Source of the DNA: Spirochaetaceae bacterium UBA6243
GTDB taxonomy: Bacteria > Spirochaetota > Spirochaetia > Treponematales > Rectinemataceae
Assembly: GCA_002441395.1 (NCBI GenBank)
Contig: DJVZ01000050.1
Span: 1 to 22,999, forward strand
DNA length: 22,999 bases
Reading direction: 5' to 3'
Shown here piece by piece: positions 14,890 through 22,999 of this stretch. Numbering within the stretch: the first letter of the stretch is position 1; each line of letters starts with the position of its first letter. Position numbers and translations under genes: made by a program. The notes under the pieces are model-generated. The model was not told where the DNA came from, made no database searches, and saw nothing but the letters and a program-made list of their open reading frames with translations.

Positions 14890-14918
14890 GTTATAGAACC
14901 GTCTCATGGTGCCTGCAA
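14890..14918 (-). promoter_or_regulatory. Likely promoter of the GH28 gene
   Basis: On the minus strand, -35 TTGCAG (14918-14913), a 17-bp spacer and -10 TATAAC (14895-14890) lie ~30 bases before ATG 14860. The 160-base divergent region presumably also holds binding sites for the AraC-type regulator. No convincing promoter for the regulator itself was found. Confidence 0.45.
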
Positions 14919-15020
14919 TTGTCTTTGATGCCCAAGAATTGGATTTTTCTGTCTTGTTGAAAGAGGCGCCGTAAAAATTTATTGACAGTTTGCTCATGCA
15001 GGGAGCACAATTGGAGATAA

Positions 15021-18000
15021 ATGCAGGCACATTGTCCGCGAATCGCCTTTCTTTTGGCGTCGCTGCACACAGGTTCGGCGCGTGGCCTGTGGCCGGAACT
15101 GATAGCGGCGGCGCAGTCGCACCGCTGCATTCTCTTCGTGTTGCCCGGGGGCCGGCTGAACGCCGTTCCGGGATTTGAGCACATGAGGAATGGAGTATAC
15201 CGATATGCCCGCTCTCCGAATATCGATTCGGCGCTGTGCTGGGCTTCAACATTGAGCGGATATGCGACAGAAGCGACGGTTGAGCAATTCTTGCTCGACA
15301 CCGTCAATGTGCCGCTTGTCACTTTTGGACTCAAAATTGGCGAACACCCTTTTGTCGGCATCGACGCGTATTCGGGCATGAAAGCGCTGATAAAACATTT
15401 TATCCGGGCTCACAGAAAGAGACGTATCGCGTTCATCGCGGGGCCCCGTCAGCATTCATCGGCAGAGGAACGATACCGTGCGTATTGCGATGCATTGAAC
15501 GAAGCGCACATAGCTTATGATTCCTCTCTTGTATGCCTTGATATTCCCTGGACAGAGGGGCGTCGGGCGGCCCTGCAGCTCCTCGACGAGCGCGGCCTCG
15601 TCCCCGGCAAGGATTTTGACGCGCTGTGCGCGGCGAGCGATCTTCTGGCGTTTGAAGCGGGGCTCGTGCTGAGAGAACGGGGGATGGAAATTCCTTTTGA
15701 TATTCCGATCGGCGGGTTCAATGACTCGGAAGAGAGCCGCATATTTTCTCCTCCCCTCACGACTGTTCATATGCCGTTCAGTCATCAGGCGCTGTGCGCG
15801 CTTAGACTGCTCTCTGAAATGCGCAAAGGGACTCCTCCTGCCGATATGTCCCTGAAGACAAAGCTCATAATCCGAAGCTCCTGCGGGTGCATGCTGAATT
15901 CTGTCCGGAAAGCAGGCAGGTCGAGGACATGGGCGGATCTTTCTCCTGATCTGATCGAGGCGTTCAAAGCTTCGCTCTCTGTCCGGCAGGATCGTTCATT
16001 TCTTGTGTTGCTCGCGAGAATGCTGGACGCGAACATTGGAGTTCGAGGGGAGGTCAGAGGGCTGCAGAACACGCTCTCCGCGCTCCGCGTCGAATTTCTG
16101 AAGCGCGCTGGTTCATCCGGCGAGGCGGAGCGGACGGAAACGCTCATACACCAGGGGATGGTCGCTGTATGTCTTGCGGAAGAGAGAAAATACGAATATC
16201 GGCTGTGGAAAGAAAAACAGGACGAACAAAAGCTCAATCTTTTTAATCAAGAGCTGCTTTGCGCAAAAGACATGGAGTCGATCATCAGCGCGGCTGCGGC
16301 GCATCTGCCTGAGCTCGGCATTGCGAGCGCGTATCTCATGACGCGTGACAAGCAGGGTGCACTGATGTTCCGTGGCGGATTCAGGCAGGAAAAAGAACAT
16401 TTTCCAGTGGAAATCGTCCGCCCAAGGCGATCCTGCGAAATTGTCCCGCAGGGCTGTTTTTTGCCGGACCGTATGATGCCGGCCGAACCCGGTGCCTATT
16501 TTGTCCTGCCCCTGTTTTTTGAATCGACAGACTTAGGGCATTTGGTGGTTCAGGCGATAGATATTGATCCTTCACTATACGAGGAAATCCGTTCGATTCT
16601 CTCATCTGCGCTGAGAGGAATAATGCTCTTCGAGGAAGGAGATGAGGCACGAAAGCGCGCCGAGAGGGCGGAGAAGTCGAAGTCGGATATCGTCGCAGTG
16701 ATATCGAGAGAGCTTCGGAACTCAATCGATACATTCAATGCCTCTGCGGAGTCAGATACGAGCGGGCGCGTAGTCTCGGGACTGGAAGTCTCGGGACTTC
16801 AAGTTTCGAGACTGAAAGAGCTTGTGCGATATTTATTGGATCTTTCACAGGCAAAATCGGATGTGGTATTGGCAAAAGCGGCCTTGTTTGATCCTTATGC
16901 ATTCTGCGTCGCATGGGCTCGTGGCCAGTGTGCGGATAGCACATATGGATTGAAAATAGAGTGCGCCGAACCTCCTTCGATGTATCCCGCGCTCTATGGA
17001 GATACGGAGCAGCTCGCGCGGATACTGTCGATTCTGGCTCGGCTCTTTGCTGAGATGTACCAGACGGCCGAACTGAAGCTTTCGATAGCTGTTTTGACGC
17101 GAGGGTGCGCCTTGACGCTCTCGCTGCCTTCAGTATTGTCATCGCGCGGGGACATTCCTGATCTTCCCAAAATTGAAAAAGACATTCGCCTCGAGCTTGC
17201 CAGGCAGATTTCTATCCTTCATGGGGGGCAGATTCATTTCGCTAAAGAAAAAGATGGTGTTTCCGTCACATTGTGCCTGCCGTATCCCTCGATGAATGGC
17301 GCCATCCGCAACATCTCCGACGATTCGAAGGTGGTGTGTTTTATCGGGCCAGATCAATCCGTGATAGAATCGGCCTTTTCTCTTTCAGCTGATGAGTCAT
17401 TTCAGGTGTTGCCTTACAATGCCGTTTTTAATCAGGAGATATCCAAGGTACAGAGGATGTTTCTCTATTTGGACCCTGCGAGCATCGACCATGAGAGCTC
17501 CGCCGCGCTTGCCTTTATTCTCGATCAGGATGTATTCCAGAGAGCAGAGTGCTACATCGCGCTCCATGCTTCTTCGGAGGGAGCATATCCTATGCTGCGC
17601 CAGTCTGCGGATGCGGCGGGGTTTTTGCGGTCTGTCCTGCTCTCGGATTCACCTTCTGCCATCCTGATGATTGGAAGCGAGACAGCTTTGCATCCGGGAA
17701 TGGTCCATATTCAGCACTTGACACAAGAGGCGGGGATAAGGCTCGTTGCATGTGCCTCCCCCGCGGCGGCGGAGGCGGCGTTGAACAGGTGGCATCCTGT
17801 GCTCTTCCTTGCCCTGGAGCCGAAACTGGAGACTCAAGGATACGGCCCTCTTCTGCGGCGGTTTCCCACTGTACCGCTGATTGCGGCGTCTCGTTCCTTT
17901 GAAGCGAAGGAAGAATGGACCTCAGTTCTTGAACGTCCGCATACGATTTTTTGCAATACAGGAGAAGTTTTTTCAGGTTTGCTGACAAACCTGGTTCAGC

Positions 18001-18386
18001 GATCTATGGAAGGGCAGAATTTCCTTCCGAGCCCCACCGCATGCATTGTCGCGAAGTGCATCTTTTTTATAAACAAAACCTATGCCGAACAACTTTCACG
18101 CTGGAAACTCGCCTCTCTGCTCAACACGAGCGAGGACTATCTCAGCAGAATTTTCCATAAGCAGATGGGAGTTTCGCTTTGGGAATATCTCGCAAGGCTC
18201 CGGGTAGTGAATGCGATTGATATGCTGCGTTCCACCGGCGCAAGCCTCGCGGAGATAGCCGACAGAACCGGCTTTAAGGATGAGGCGTATTTTTGCAGGG
18301 TTTTTAAAAAAATGACGGGCGCCACCCCGGGGTCTTTTCGCATCGAATCTTTTGCTGAAGTCAGAAAAGTACAAGAATCCGACTGA
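15021..18386 (+). CDS. Large hybrid regulator: binding-protein-like sensor, GAF-like, dead kinase-like, receiver-like, AraC DNA-binding
   Basis: A 1121-aa cytoplasmic protein without signal peptide or membrane segment. Residues 5-~285 resemble the LacI/GalR sugar-sensor domain and end in Ser-Cys-Gly-Cys (287-290). Residues ~405-535 look GAF-like. A helix leads to a kinase dimerisation-like segment whose motif reads SRELRNS (562-568), with Arg563 where the phosphorylated His would be, then a triple VSGLE-type repeat (585-599). Residues ~650-755 resemble a histidine-kinase ATPase domain (GDTEQLARIL; LARQISILHGGQIHF) lacking a clear N box. Residues ~768-1000 look receiver-like, without the acceptor Asp (LFLALEP). 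Residues ~1010-1110 are an AraC domain (WKLASLLNTSEDYLSRIFHK; LAEIADRTGFKDEAYFCRVF). GGAG precedes ATG 15021. It heads the CUT1/GH105 operon and probably activates it and GH28 in response to a pectin-derived sugar. Confidence 0.82.
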   Translation: MQAHCPRIAFLLASLHTGSARGLWPELIAAAQSHRCILFVLPGGRLNAVPGFEHMRNGVYRYARSPNIDSALCWASTLSGYATEATVEQFLLDTVNVPLVTFGLKIGEHPFVGIDAYSGMKALIKHFIRAHRKRRIAFIAGPRQHSSAEERYRAYCDALNEAHIAYDSSLVCLDIPWTEGRRAALQLLDERGLVPGKDFDALCAASDLLAFEAGLVLRERGMEIPFDIPIGGFNDSEESRIFSPPLTTVHMPFSHQALCALRLLSEMRKGTPPADMSLKTKLIIRSSCGCMLNSVRKAGRSRTWADLSPDLIEAFKASLSVRQDRSFLVLLARMLDANIGVRGEVRGLQNTLSALRVEFLKRAGSSGEAERTETLIHQGMVAVCLAEERKYEYRLWKEKQDEQKLNLFNQELLCAKDMESIISAAAAHLPELGIASAYLMTRDKQGALMFRGGFRQEKEHFPVEIVRPRRSCEIVPQGCFLPDRMMPAEPGAYFVLPLFFESTDLGHLVVQAIDIDPSLYEEIRSILSSALRGIMLFEEGDEARKRAERAEKSKSDIVAVISRELRNSIDTFNASAESDTSGRVVSGLEVSGLQVSRLKELVRYLLDLSQAKSDVVLAKAALFDPYAFCVAWARGQCADSTYGLKIECAEPPSMYPALYGDTEQLARILSILARLFAEMYQTAELKLSIAVLTRGCALTLSLPSVLSSRGDIPDLPKIEKDIRLELARQISILHGGQIHFAKEKDGVSVTLCLPYPSMNGAIRNISDDSKVVCFIGPDQSVIESAFSLSADESFQVLPYNAVFNQEISKVQRMFLYLDPASIDHESSAALAFILDQDVFQRAECYIALHASSEGAYPMLRQSADAAGFLRSVLLSDSPSAILMIGSETALHPGMVHIQHLTQEAGIRLVACASPAAAEAALNRWHPVLFLALEPKLETQGYGPLLRRFPTVPLIAASRSFEAKEEWTSVLERPHTIFCNTGEVFSGLLTNLVQRSMEGQNFLPSPTACIVAKCIFFINKTYAEQLSRWKLASLLNTSEDYLSRIFHKQMGVSLWEYLARLRVVNAIDMLRSTGASLAEIADRTGFKDEAYFCRVFKKMTGATPGSFRIESFAEVRKVQESD
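16773..16817 (+). repeat. In-frame 15-bp tandem triplication inside the regulator
   Basis: Three consecutive 15-base units (GTCTCGGGACTGGAA and two variants) encode VSGLE-VSGLQ-VSRLK at residues 585-599. The third unit is the most diverged. Copy changes would keep the frame while altering the length of the helical linker in the kinase-like segment. Confidence 0.8.
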
Positions 18387-18410
18387 AAAAGAGCAGATTT
18401 ATCGCCTATC

Positions 18411-19373
18411 ATGAGCGATGAGCGGACAATGATGGAAGGACAATCGGTCTTGCTGAGAAACCCGGCTTCTCATGCTCTGTGGCGCCGCATCATAAGGCAC
18501 AGATCAGTTTATCTTGTTGCTTCAATATCATTTATTTATTTCATCATATTCAAGTACATACCCATTTGGAATGCGCAGATCGCTTTCCGTGATTTTCAGG
18601 CGCTGAAGGGGGTCACAGGGAGCCCGTGGGTCGGGCTCAAGAATTTTTCGGATTTTGTCAACAGCTACTATTTCTGGGAATTGATCCGAAATACGGTTTT
18701 TTACAGTGTGGGGAAAATGGCGTTCTCCATCCCCGCCGCGGTCTTCCTGGCGGTTGCGCTCTATGAATGCCGCATATACGGGCTTCGAAAAACCGTGCAG
18801 ACAATGGCATATCTGCCGCACTTCCTTTCCTGGGTCATTATGTACGCCATCCTTCTTGCGATCCTGTCACCTTCAAATGGCATTCTGAACGACATCATCA
18901 AGGCGTTCGGCGGCGAGCCGGTTTCCTTCATGACCGATACCAAATATTTCCCGTGGATAGTCATTCTCTCCGACACATGGAAGGAAACAGGGTGGAGCGC
19001 AATCATTTTCCTCGCGGCGCTCATGGGCATTGACCCAAGTCTGTTCGAGGCTGCGTCGGTCGAAGGGGCCAGCGCATGGCAGAGGGTCCGCTATATCACT
19101 CTCCCCGCCATCAAGCCGGTCATTGTGGTGGTCCTGCTCTTGCGGCTTGGTACGGTGCTCGACGCAGGATTCAATCAGATATTCATGTTGTATTCACTGC
19201 CGGTATATAGCGTCGCCGACATTATCGACACGTGGATTTACCGGCAGGGCATCCTTGAATTCCGGTTCGGACTTGCCACGGCGGTGGGTCTGTTTAAAGG
19301 CGTGTTCGGACTCCTGCTGATTGTCGTGTCGAACAAGCTCATCAAGCGGTATACGGGGAATGGCCTCTATTGA
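18411..19373 (+). CDS. CUT1 oligosaccharide ABC transporter permease (LplB/YteP-like)
   Basis: A 320-aa inner-membrane protein of the binding-protein-dependent permease family, LplB branch. It has about six membrane helices; YLVASISFIYFIIFKYIPIW begins the first, and the FKYIPIWNAQIAFRDF stretch is typical. The ATPase-contact EAA loop reads EAASVEGASAWQRVRYITLP, followed by conserved IKPVIVVVLLLRLGTVLDAGFNQI. ATG 18411 lies 24 bases after the regulator stop; its ribosome-binding site is weak and ATG 18429 is an alternative. It pairs with the next gene. LplB-type permeases in Bacillus pectin clusters import unsaturated rhamnogalacturonides, matching the GH105 downstream. No cognate ATPase gene is present, as usual for this branch, which shares an MsmX-type ATPase. 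Confidence 0.9.
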   Translation: MSDERTMMEGQSVLLRNPASHALWRRIIRHRSVYLVASISFIYFIIFKYIPIWNAQIAFRDFQALKGVTGSPWVGLKNFSDFVNSYYFWELIRNTVFYSVGKMAFSIPAAVFLAVALYECRIYGLRKTVQTMAYLPHFLSWVIMYAILLAILSPSNGILNDIIKAFGGEPVSFMTDTKYFPWIVILSDTWKETGWSAIIFLAALMGIDPSLFEAASVEGASAWQRVRYITLPAIKPVIVVVLLLRLGTVLDAGFNQIFMLYSLPVYSVADIIDTWIYRQGILEFRFGLATAVGLFKGVFGLLLIVVSNKLIKRYTGNGLY

Positions 19374-19409
19374 GGGCAAGATGAGATAAATGGAGGATTT
19401 GAGGCTGGT

Positions 19410-20294
19410 ATGGCGGGCACAATTAGGCTGACCAAAAGCGACAAGTTCTTTCACTTCTTCATTGATGCCGGACTTGTGCTGATACTCGCAGTGCTCATCG
19501 TACCCATATGGAGTACGCTCACGCTTTCCTTCCGGCCGAACGACTTTATCGGGTCCGCGCTCGACGGAATGTTCCTGGCGCCGTGGAAGTGGTCCACTGC
19601 GGCGTATCGGGCACTTCTGGGACACCGTTCATTCTTGAGCGCAGCAGGCAACAGCTTCCGGATTTTCTTCGAAGGGGTGGCGACCGCGCTTTTCTTTACT
19701 GTGCCGCTCGCCTACGCCTTGTCGATAAAGACTCTGCCGGGCAGGAAGCTGCTGTATGGCATAGTCCTTGTGCCCTATCTGTTCAACCCTGGTCTTGTCC
19801 CGAATTATCTGTTGGTCACCAAGCTGGGGCTTTCCAACACGCTTGCCGCGGTATTCCTGCCCGGCGCGGTCAGTGTCTATAACACTCTGATAATGAAGAG
19901 TTTCTTCGAAGAGCTTCCGGAAGAGCTGAAGGAATCGGCGCGCATCGATGGCGCTTCGGAGCTTACGGTGCTTCTGCGGATTATCCTGCCACTCTCAAAG
20001 CCGATTCTGCTCACGATTGGTCTGTACTATGGTGTACATTTCTGGAACGATTTCTTCAACGCCATGCTCTATATCAATGATCCAAAGCTCCAGCCGCTGC
20101 CAATTCTCCTCCGGAACATTCTGTTGTCTTCGGGCATGAATGAGTATGTGGAGGCGAGCGCCTTTGGCGAGGCGCCGATCTATGCCATCAAGGCGGCGAG
20201 CGTATTTCTGGCGGCGATTCCGATGCTTGTCGCCTATCCGTTTATACAGAAGTACTTTGTCAAGGGCACGATGCTTGGGAGCATTAAAGGATAG
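19410..20294 (+). CDS. CUT1 oligosaccharide ABC transporter permease (LplC/YtcP-like)
   Basis: A 294-aa permease, second half of the heterodimer. It begins with a short cytoplasmic part (TIRLTKSDKFFHFFIDAG) and the membrane helix LVLILAVLIVPIWSTLTLSF. Conserved LplC/YtcP features are KTLPGRKLLYGIVLVPYLF, NTLIMKSFFEELPEELKESA, the EAA-type loop SARIDGASELTVLLRIILPL, and VHFWNDFFNAMLYINDP. The C-terminus FIQKYFVKGTMLGSIKG is a family hallmark. It starts 36 bases after its partner behind a GGAGG-like site. Together the two permeases would pass pectin-derived oligosaccharides into the cytoplasm. Confidence 0.9.
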   Translation: MAGTIRLTKSDKFFHFFIDAGLVLILAVLIVPIWSTLTLSFRPNDFIGSALDGMFLAPWKWSTAAYRALLGHRSFLSAAGNSFRIFFEGVATALFFTVPLAYALSIKTLPGRKLLYGIVLVPYLFNPGLVPNYLLVTKLGLSNTLAAVFLPGAVSVYNTLIMKSFFEELPEELKESARIDGASELTVLLRIILPLSKPILLTIGLYYGVHFWNDFFNAMLYINDPKLQPLPILLRNILLSSGMNEYVEASAFGEAPIYAIKAASVFLAAIPMLVAYPFIQKYFVKGTMLGSIKG

Positions 20295-20323
20295 TTTGGT
20301 ATTTCGTCTTGAAGGAGGTTTAT

Positions 20324-21880
20324 ATGAGAAAGATTGTAAAAGCCGCCGTGGTTCTATTGCTCATGATGGCCGCTGTTTCATCTGCGTTTGGGCAAGGGGC
20401 AAAAAAACCGGTGACTGTTGAACTCTGGTATGGCGCGGCCATTACCGAGGCCGGGCCCCCTCCCGACGACTGGGTGTTCTACAAGATTGCGCGGGAACAG
20501 CTCGGTATCGAACTCAAGCTCATGGCGCTTCCCTCGAACGAGAATGATCAGGACGTGAAGATACTCGCCGCTGCGGCGGCGAACCAGCTGCCGGACATCT
20601 TCATGGTCCGCCGCGAGCCCTGGCAAGTTCTTATTAAGCAGGGGCTTGTCGCCGATGTCGATGACATGTACCCCCTCATGCCGAACCGCGCGGAGAACTG
20701 GTTCGATCAGGACAGCCGCACCTACACGACGATCAATGGCAAGAGCTATGGATTGGCCTTCCCCGGCTCGCTGCAGAAAAATGAAGGTCTGGTCATCCGC
20801 AAGGACTGGCTGGACAAGCTTGGCCTCAAGATGCCGACCACGCTCGATGAACTCTTTGATGTCTGCTATGCCTTTACCTACAAGGATCCTGATGGAAACG
20901 GCAAGAATGACACCTATGGTTTTGGGGCATTCGTCGAGCATTTCGATCAGGAGCAGTATATGGGCCGCCGCTTTGACCCCATAATGGGCGCGTTTGGAGT
21001 GGCCGGAACCTGGAACATGACAAAGCAGAATTTCGGGCTCAATGTCAAAAAGCCCGAATTCTACGAGGCGCTGCAGTTCGTAAAGAAAATGATCGACGCC
21101 AAGGTCATCGACCCTGACTGGCCGAGCCTGAAAAAGGACGATTTCCGGGCCGCTTGGAAACAGGGGAAATTCGGCGTCATGCGCGAGCAGTTCGCCGCGC
21201 TCTCGGCGTCGGCCAACTATGCCCCCTTCGACAAGAATTTCCCGAACGGCGAATGGGCGGCGCTTCCTCCGCCCAAAGGCCCGACAGGGAAGAGTTCCGT
21301 CGGCATCTATGATACGAACTACCGCATCTACGCGATCTCGACGAAGGCGGCAAAGGCAGGCAAGAAAGAGGCCATCGCCAAGCTTCTTGATTATATGGCG
21401 ACCGATGAGGGATACAAACTCATCGGATGGGGCGTCGAAGGGGTCAACTATTCGATCGATGCGAATGGAAATATTTCCGACAAGGGAGTGCCCGACGAGA
21501 CCAAATTCTCCTCTCCTAAAGGCCAGACCGTCACCCAGCTCAGAAATATGGTGTTCTACAACAGTAACATGGAACTCATCTCGCGGTATCCGTACTTCAA
21601 GACCGCGAACGGCCGCACCATGGGGCCTTTGCTCTACCTCAAGGTTTTCCAGAATTTCCCGTGGACGAACGTCACAGGCTCGGGTACCATCAAACCGCAC
21701 CCGAACAATGCGGATTTGAAGCGCTACATCAATCAGGGTGTTCAGGAATTCGTGCTGGGGAAGCGCCCGCTCACCAAAGACAATTGGGCGGCCTTCATCG
21801 CGCAGATGGACAAGCTTGGCGCGGCGGAGTGGGAAAAGACCGCGCGCCAGCTGATGGAAGAATCCGGATACCTGCAGTAA
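20324..21880 (+). CDS. CUT1 extracellular solute-binding protein (LplA/YtcQ-like)
   Basis: A 518-aa family 1 solute-binding protein for the two preceding permeases. ATG 20324 follows GAAGGAGG and opens a type I signal peptide (MRKIVKAAVVLLLMMAAVSS, cleavage near Ala-Phe-Gly-Gln) without a lipobox Cys. A free periplasmic protein is therefore expected, unlike the lipoproteins of Gram-positive relatives. Family features are VTVELWYGAAI, ILAAAAANQLPDIFMVRREP, LGLKMPTTLDELFDVCYAF with the metal-loop-like DPDGNGKNDTYGFGAF, and YNSNMELISRYPYF. The length (over 500 aa) is typical of LplA/YtcQ proteins. It should capture rhamnogalacturonan- or galacturonan-derived oligosaccharides. Confidence 0.9.
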   Translation: MRKIVKAAVVLLLMMAAVSSAFGQGAKKPVTVELWYGAAITEAGPPPDDWVFYKIAREQLGIELKLMALPSNENDQDVKILAAAAANQLPDIFMVRREPWQVLIKQGLVADVDDMYPLMPNRAENWFDQDSRTYTTINGKSYGLAFPGSLQKNEGLVIRKDWLDKLGLKMPTTLDELFDVCYAFTYKDPDGNGKNDTYGFGAFVEHFDQEQYMGRRFDPIMGAFGVAGTWNMTKQNFGLNVKKPEFYEALQFVKKMIDAKVIDPDWPSLKKDDFRAAWKQGKFGVMREQFAALSASANYAPFDKNFPNGEWAALPPPKGPTGKSSVGIYDTNYRIYAISTKAAKAGKKEAIAKLLDYMATDEGYKLIGWGVEGVNYSIDANGNISDKGVPDETKFSSPKGQTVTQLRNMVFYNSNMELISRYPYFKTANGRTMGPLLYLKVFQNFPWTNVTGSGTIKPHPNNADLKRYINQGVQEFVLGKRPLTKDNWAAFIAQMDKLGAAEWEKTARQLMEESGYLQ

Positions 21881-21902
21881 GAGTGCAGTGCATTGAGCCA
21901 CG

Positions 21903-22999
21903 ATGAATTCCTACAGGACAGCGGTGTATCTGCAGGTTCTCGCTTCGGCCGCGGCGGCGGCGCTCGCTGATTGTACATCCCGGCCCATCAAGTGGAATTA
22001 CGAGACCGGAGTGCTGCTGTCTGCGCTTGGAGAGCTGTCGAGGCGGCGTTTCGCCGGGCTGTTCGACGCGCCGATGCAAAGCTGTGTCGATGAGCTCGTG
22101 CTGGAAGACGGGACGATCCGGGGCTATTCGGTCGATGAATTCAACCTCGATCAGATCAATCCGGGGAAAGAGCTCTTTTCTCTGTGGAAAGCAACTGGCC
22201 GGAAGGCCTATGAGAAGGCGATCCGGACGCTGGCCGGACAGCTGGCCCATCAGCCTCGGACAGCATCGGGGTCCTACTGGCACAAGAAAATCTATCCGGA
22301 TCAGGTGTGGCTCGATGGCCTGTACATGTTCGGCCCGTTCCAGGCCCGCTATGGAATTGAGTTTGGTCAGCCTGAGCTTATCGATGATGTGTGCAGGCAA
22401 TTTCTCGCAGTGCAAGTCTCCATGAAGCATGCAGCCAGCGGGCTCTATTATCATGCCAAAGATGAAAAGGGAGTATCGAAGTGGGCAGATCCGCAGACCG
22501 GCTGTTCTCCGCACGTGTGGGCCCGGGGCGTCGGCTGGCTGAGCATGGCGCTCGTCGATACCCTCGACTGGATTCCTCCCGAACACGGCCAGCGTGCCCA
22601 AATAATGGGCATGCTGGCCGAACTTCTCGACGCGGTCGTGCGCGCACAGCAGGAGTCGGGGCTCTGGTTACAGGTCGCGGATGTTCCTTCCGGATCGGGC
22701 AATTACGGAGAGACATCCGCATCCGCGATGTTTGCCTATGCGCTGTACAAAAGTGTCAGAGCAGGATACAGCCGGAACGAGACGCAGGCGGGGCAATGGC
22801 TGCGGGCCGCCTCATCGGCTCTGGAGGGAATCCTGACCTTCATACGCTGGGAATGTCCTGAGGGAGCGATTCCTCGCCTTCATCTGGGAGGAATCTGCAA
22901 AGTGGCGGGCCTGGGCGGCAACCCCTACCGCGACGGCTCTTTTGAATATTATATCCACGAACCAGTCGTCTCTGACGATTTCAAGGGAACGGGTCCTTT
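21903..22999 (+). CDS. GH105 unsaturated rhamnogalacturonyl hydrolase (YteR/YesR-like), 3' end off window
   Basis: The frame from ATG 21903 stays open to the window edge, giving 366 residues of a protein normally near 370-380 aa, so only a little is missing. GH105 landmarks are IKWNYETGVLLSALGELSRR, YPDQVWLDGLYMFGPF (Asp138, equivalent to the catalytic Asp143 of B. subtilis YteR), SPHVWARGVGWLSMALVD, SGNYGETSASAMFAYAL, and the C-terminal PYRDGSFEYYIHEPVVSDDF then KGTGPF. The enzyme removes the unsaturated galacturonyl residue that rhamnogalacturonan lyase leaves on oligosaccharides, by hydration of its double bond, releasing rhamnose-ended products. No convincing signal peptide, so it is cytoplasmic. 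It begins 22 bases after the binding-protein gene, in the same operon, and gives the strongest substrate clue for the CUT1 system. Confidence 0.92.
   Translation, partial: MNSYRTAVYLQVLASAAAAALADCTSRPIKWNYETGVLLSALGELSRRRFAGLFDAPMQSCVDELVLEDGTIRGYSVDEFNLDQINPGKELFSLWKATGRKAYEKAIRTLAGQLAHQPRTASGSYWHKKIYPDQVWLDGLYMFGPFQARYGIEFGQPELIDDVCRQFLAVQVSMKHAASGLYYHAKDEKGVSKWADPQTGCSPHVWARGVGWLSMALVDTLDWIPPEHGQRAQIMGMLAELLDAVVRAQQESGLWLQVADVPSGSGNYGETSASAMFAYALYKSVRAGYSRNETQAGQWLRAASSALEGILTFIRWECPEGAIPRLHLGGICKVAGLGGNPYRDGSFEYYIHEPVVSDDFKGTGP

Noticed and set aside
14982..15011. Promoter for the large regulator (TTGACA at 14982-14987)
   Set aside because: The only -10 candidate (CACAAT at 15006) is poor and lies only ten bases before the ATG, on the ribosome-binding site.
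20378..21901. Long 507-codon minus-strand frame
   Set aside because: It mirrors the CUT1 binding-protein gene and results from high-GC third-position bias.

Overview
The window is a GC-rich bacterial chromosome segment from a carbohydrate-using diderm. Solute-binding proteins carry type I signal peptides rather than lipoboxes, and the one visible tRNA 3' end lacks an encoded CCA. Two ABC sugar-import systems and a very large sensor/AraC hybrid regulator are present. This would fit a saprophytic spirochaete, but no phylogenetic marker is visible and that placement is only an inference.

Region 1 (1-3200) opens with a tRNA 3' end plus terminator and an ABC-F ATPase (Uup type). An AT-richer patch follows. 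It holds a long hairpin, a lone 29-nt sequence that looks like a type I-E CRISPR repeat, and a scrambled toxin-antitoxin locus: a higB tail, a broken higA, the C-terminal half of a YefM antitoxin and a YoeB/Txe toxin. A diverged second copy of the tRNA 3' end with its own terminator closes the region. The two tRNA-end copies bracket about 3.1 kb, as a relict integration site would. A PD-(D/E)XK-like protein of unknown role (3224-3928) comes next.

Region 2 (4050-11673) is a deoxysugar locus. A LacI-type regulator and a TIM-barrel sugar isomerase are read leftward. A CUT2 (ribose-type) ABC transporter (binding protein, double ATPase, two permeases) and a FucU-type mutarotase are read rightward. 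The 386-bp divergent intergenic region has recognisable promoters for both directions. L-rhamnose or L-fucose is the likeliest substrate; the kinase and aldolase are not in the window.

Region 3 (11720-13394) holds CorA and, converging on it, a small UPF0303/DUF336-type protein whose ribosome-binding site overlaps the edge of a perfect 21-bp palindrome.

Region 4 (13463-22999) is a pectin / rhamnogalacturonan locus. A GH28 enzyme is divergent from a 1121-aa regulator combining a periplasmic-binding-protein-like sensor, GAF-like, degenerate kinase-like, receiver-like and AraC parts. The regulator is followed by a CUT1 ABC transporter (two permeases and a binding protein) and a GH105 unsaturated rhamnogalacturonyl hydrolase that runs off the window end. 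Together they would import unsaturated rhamnogalacturonan oligomers and cleave them in the cytoplasm. The released rhamnose could feed the region 2 isomerase, which is an attractive but unproven link.
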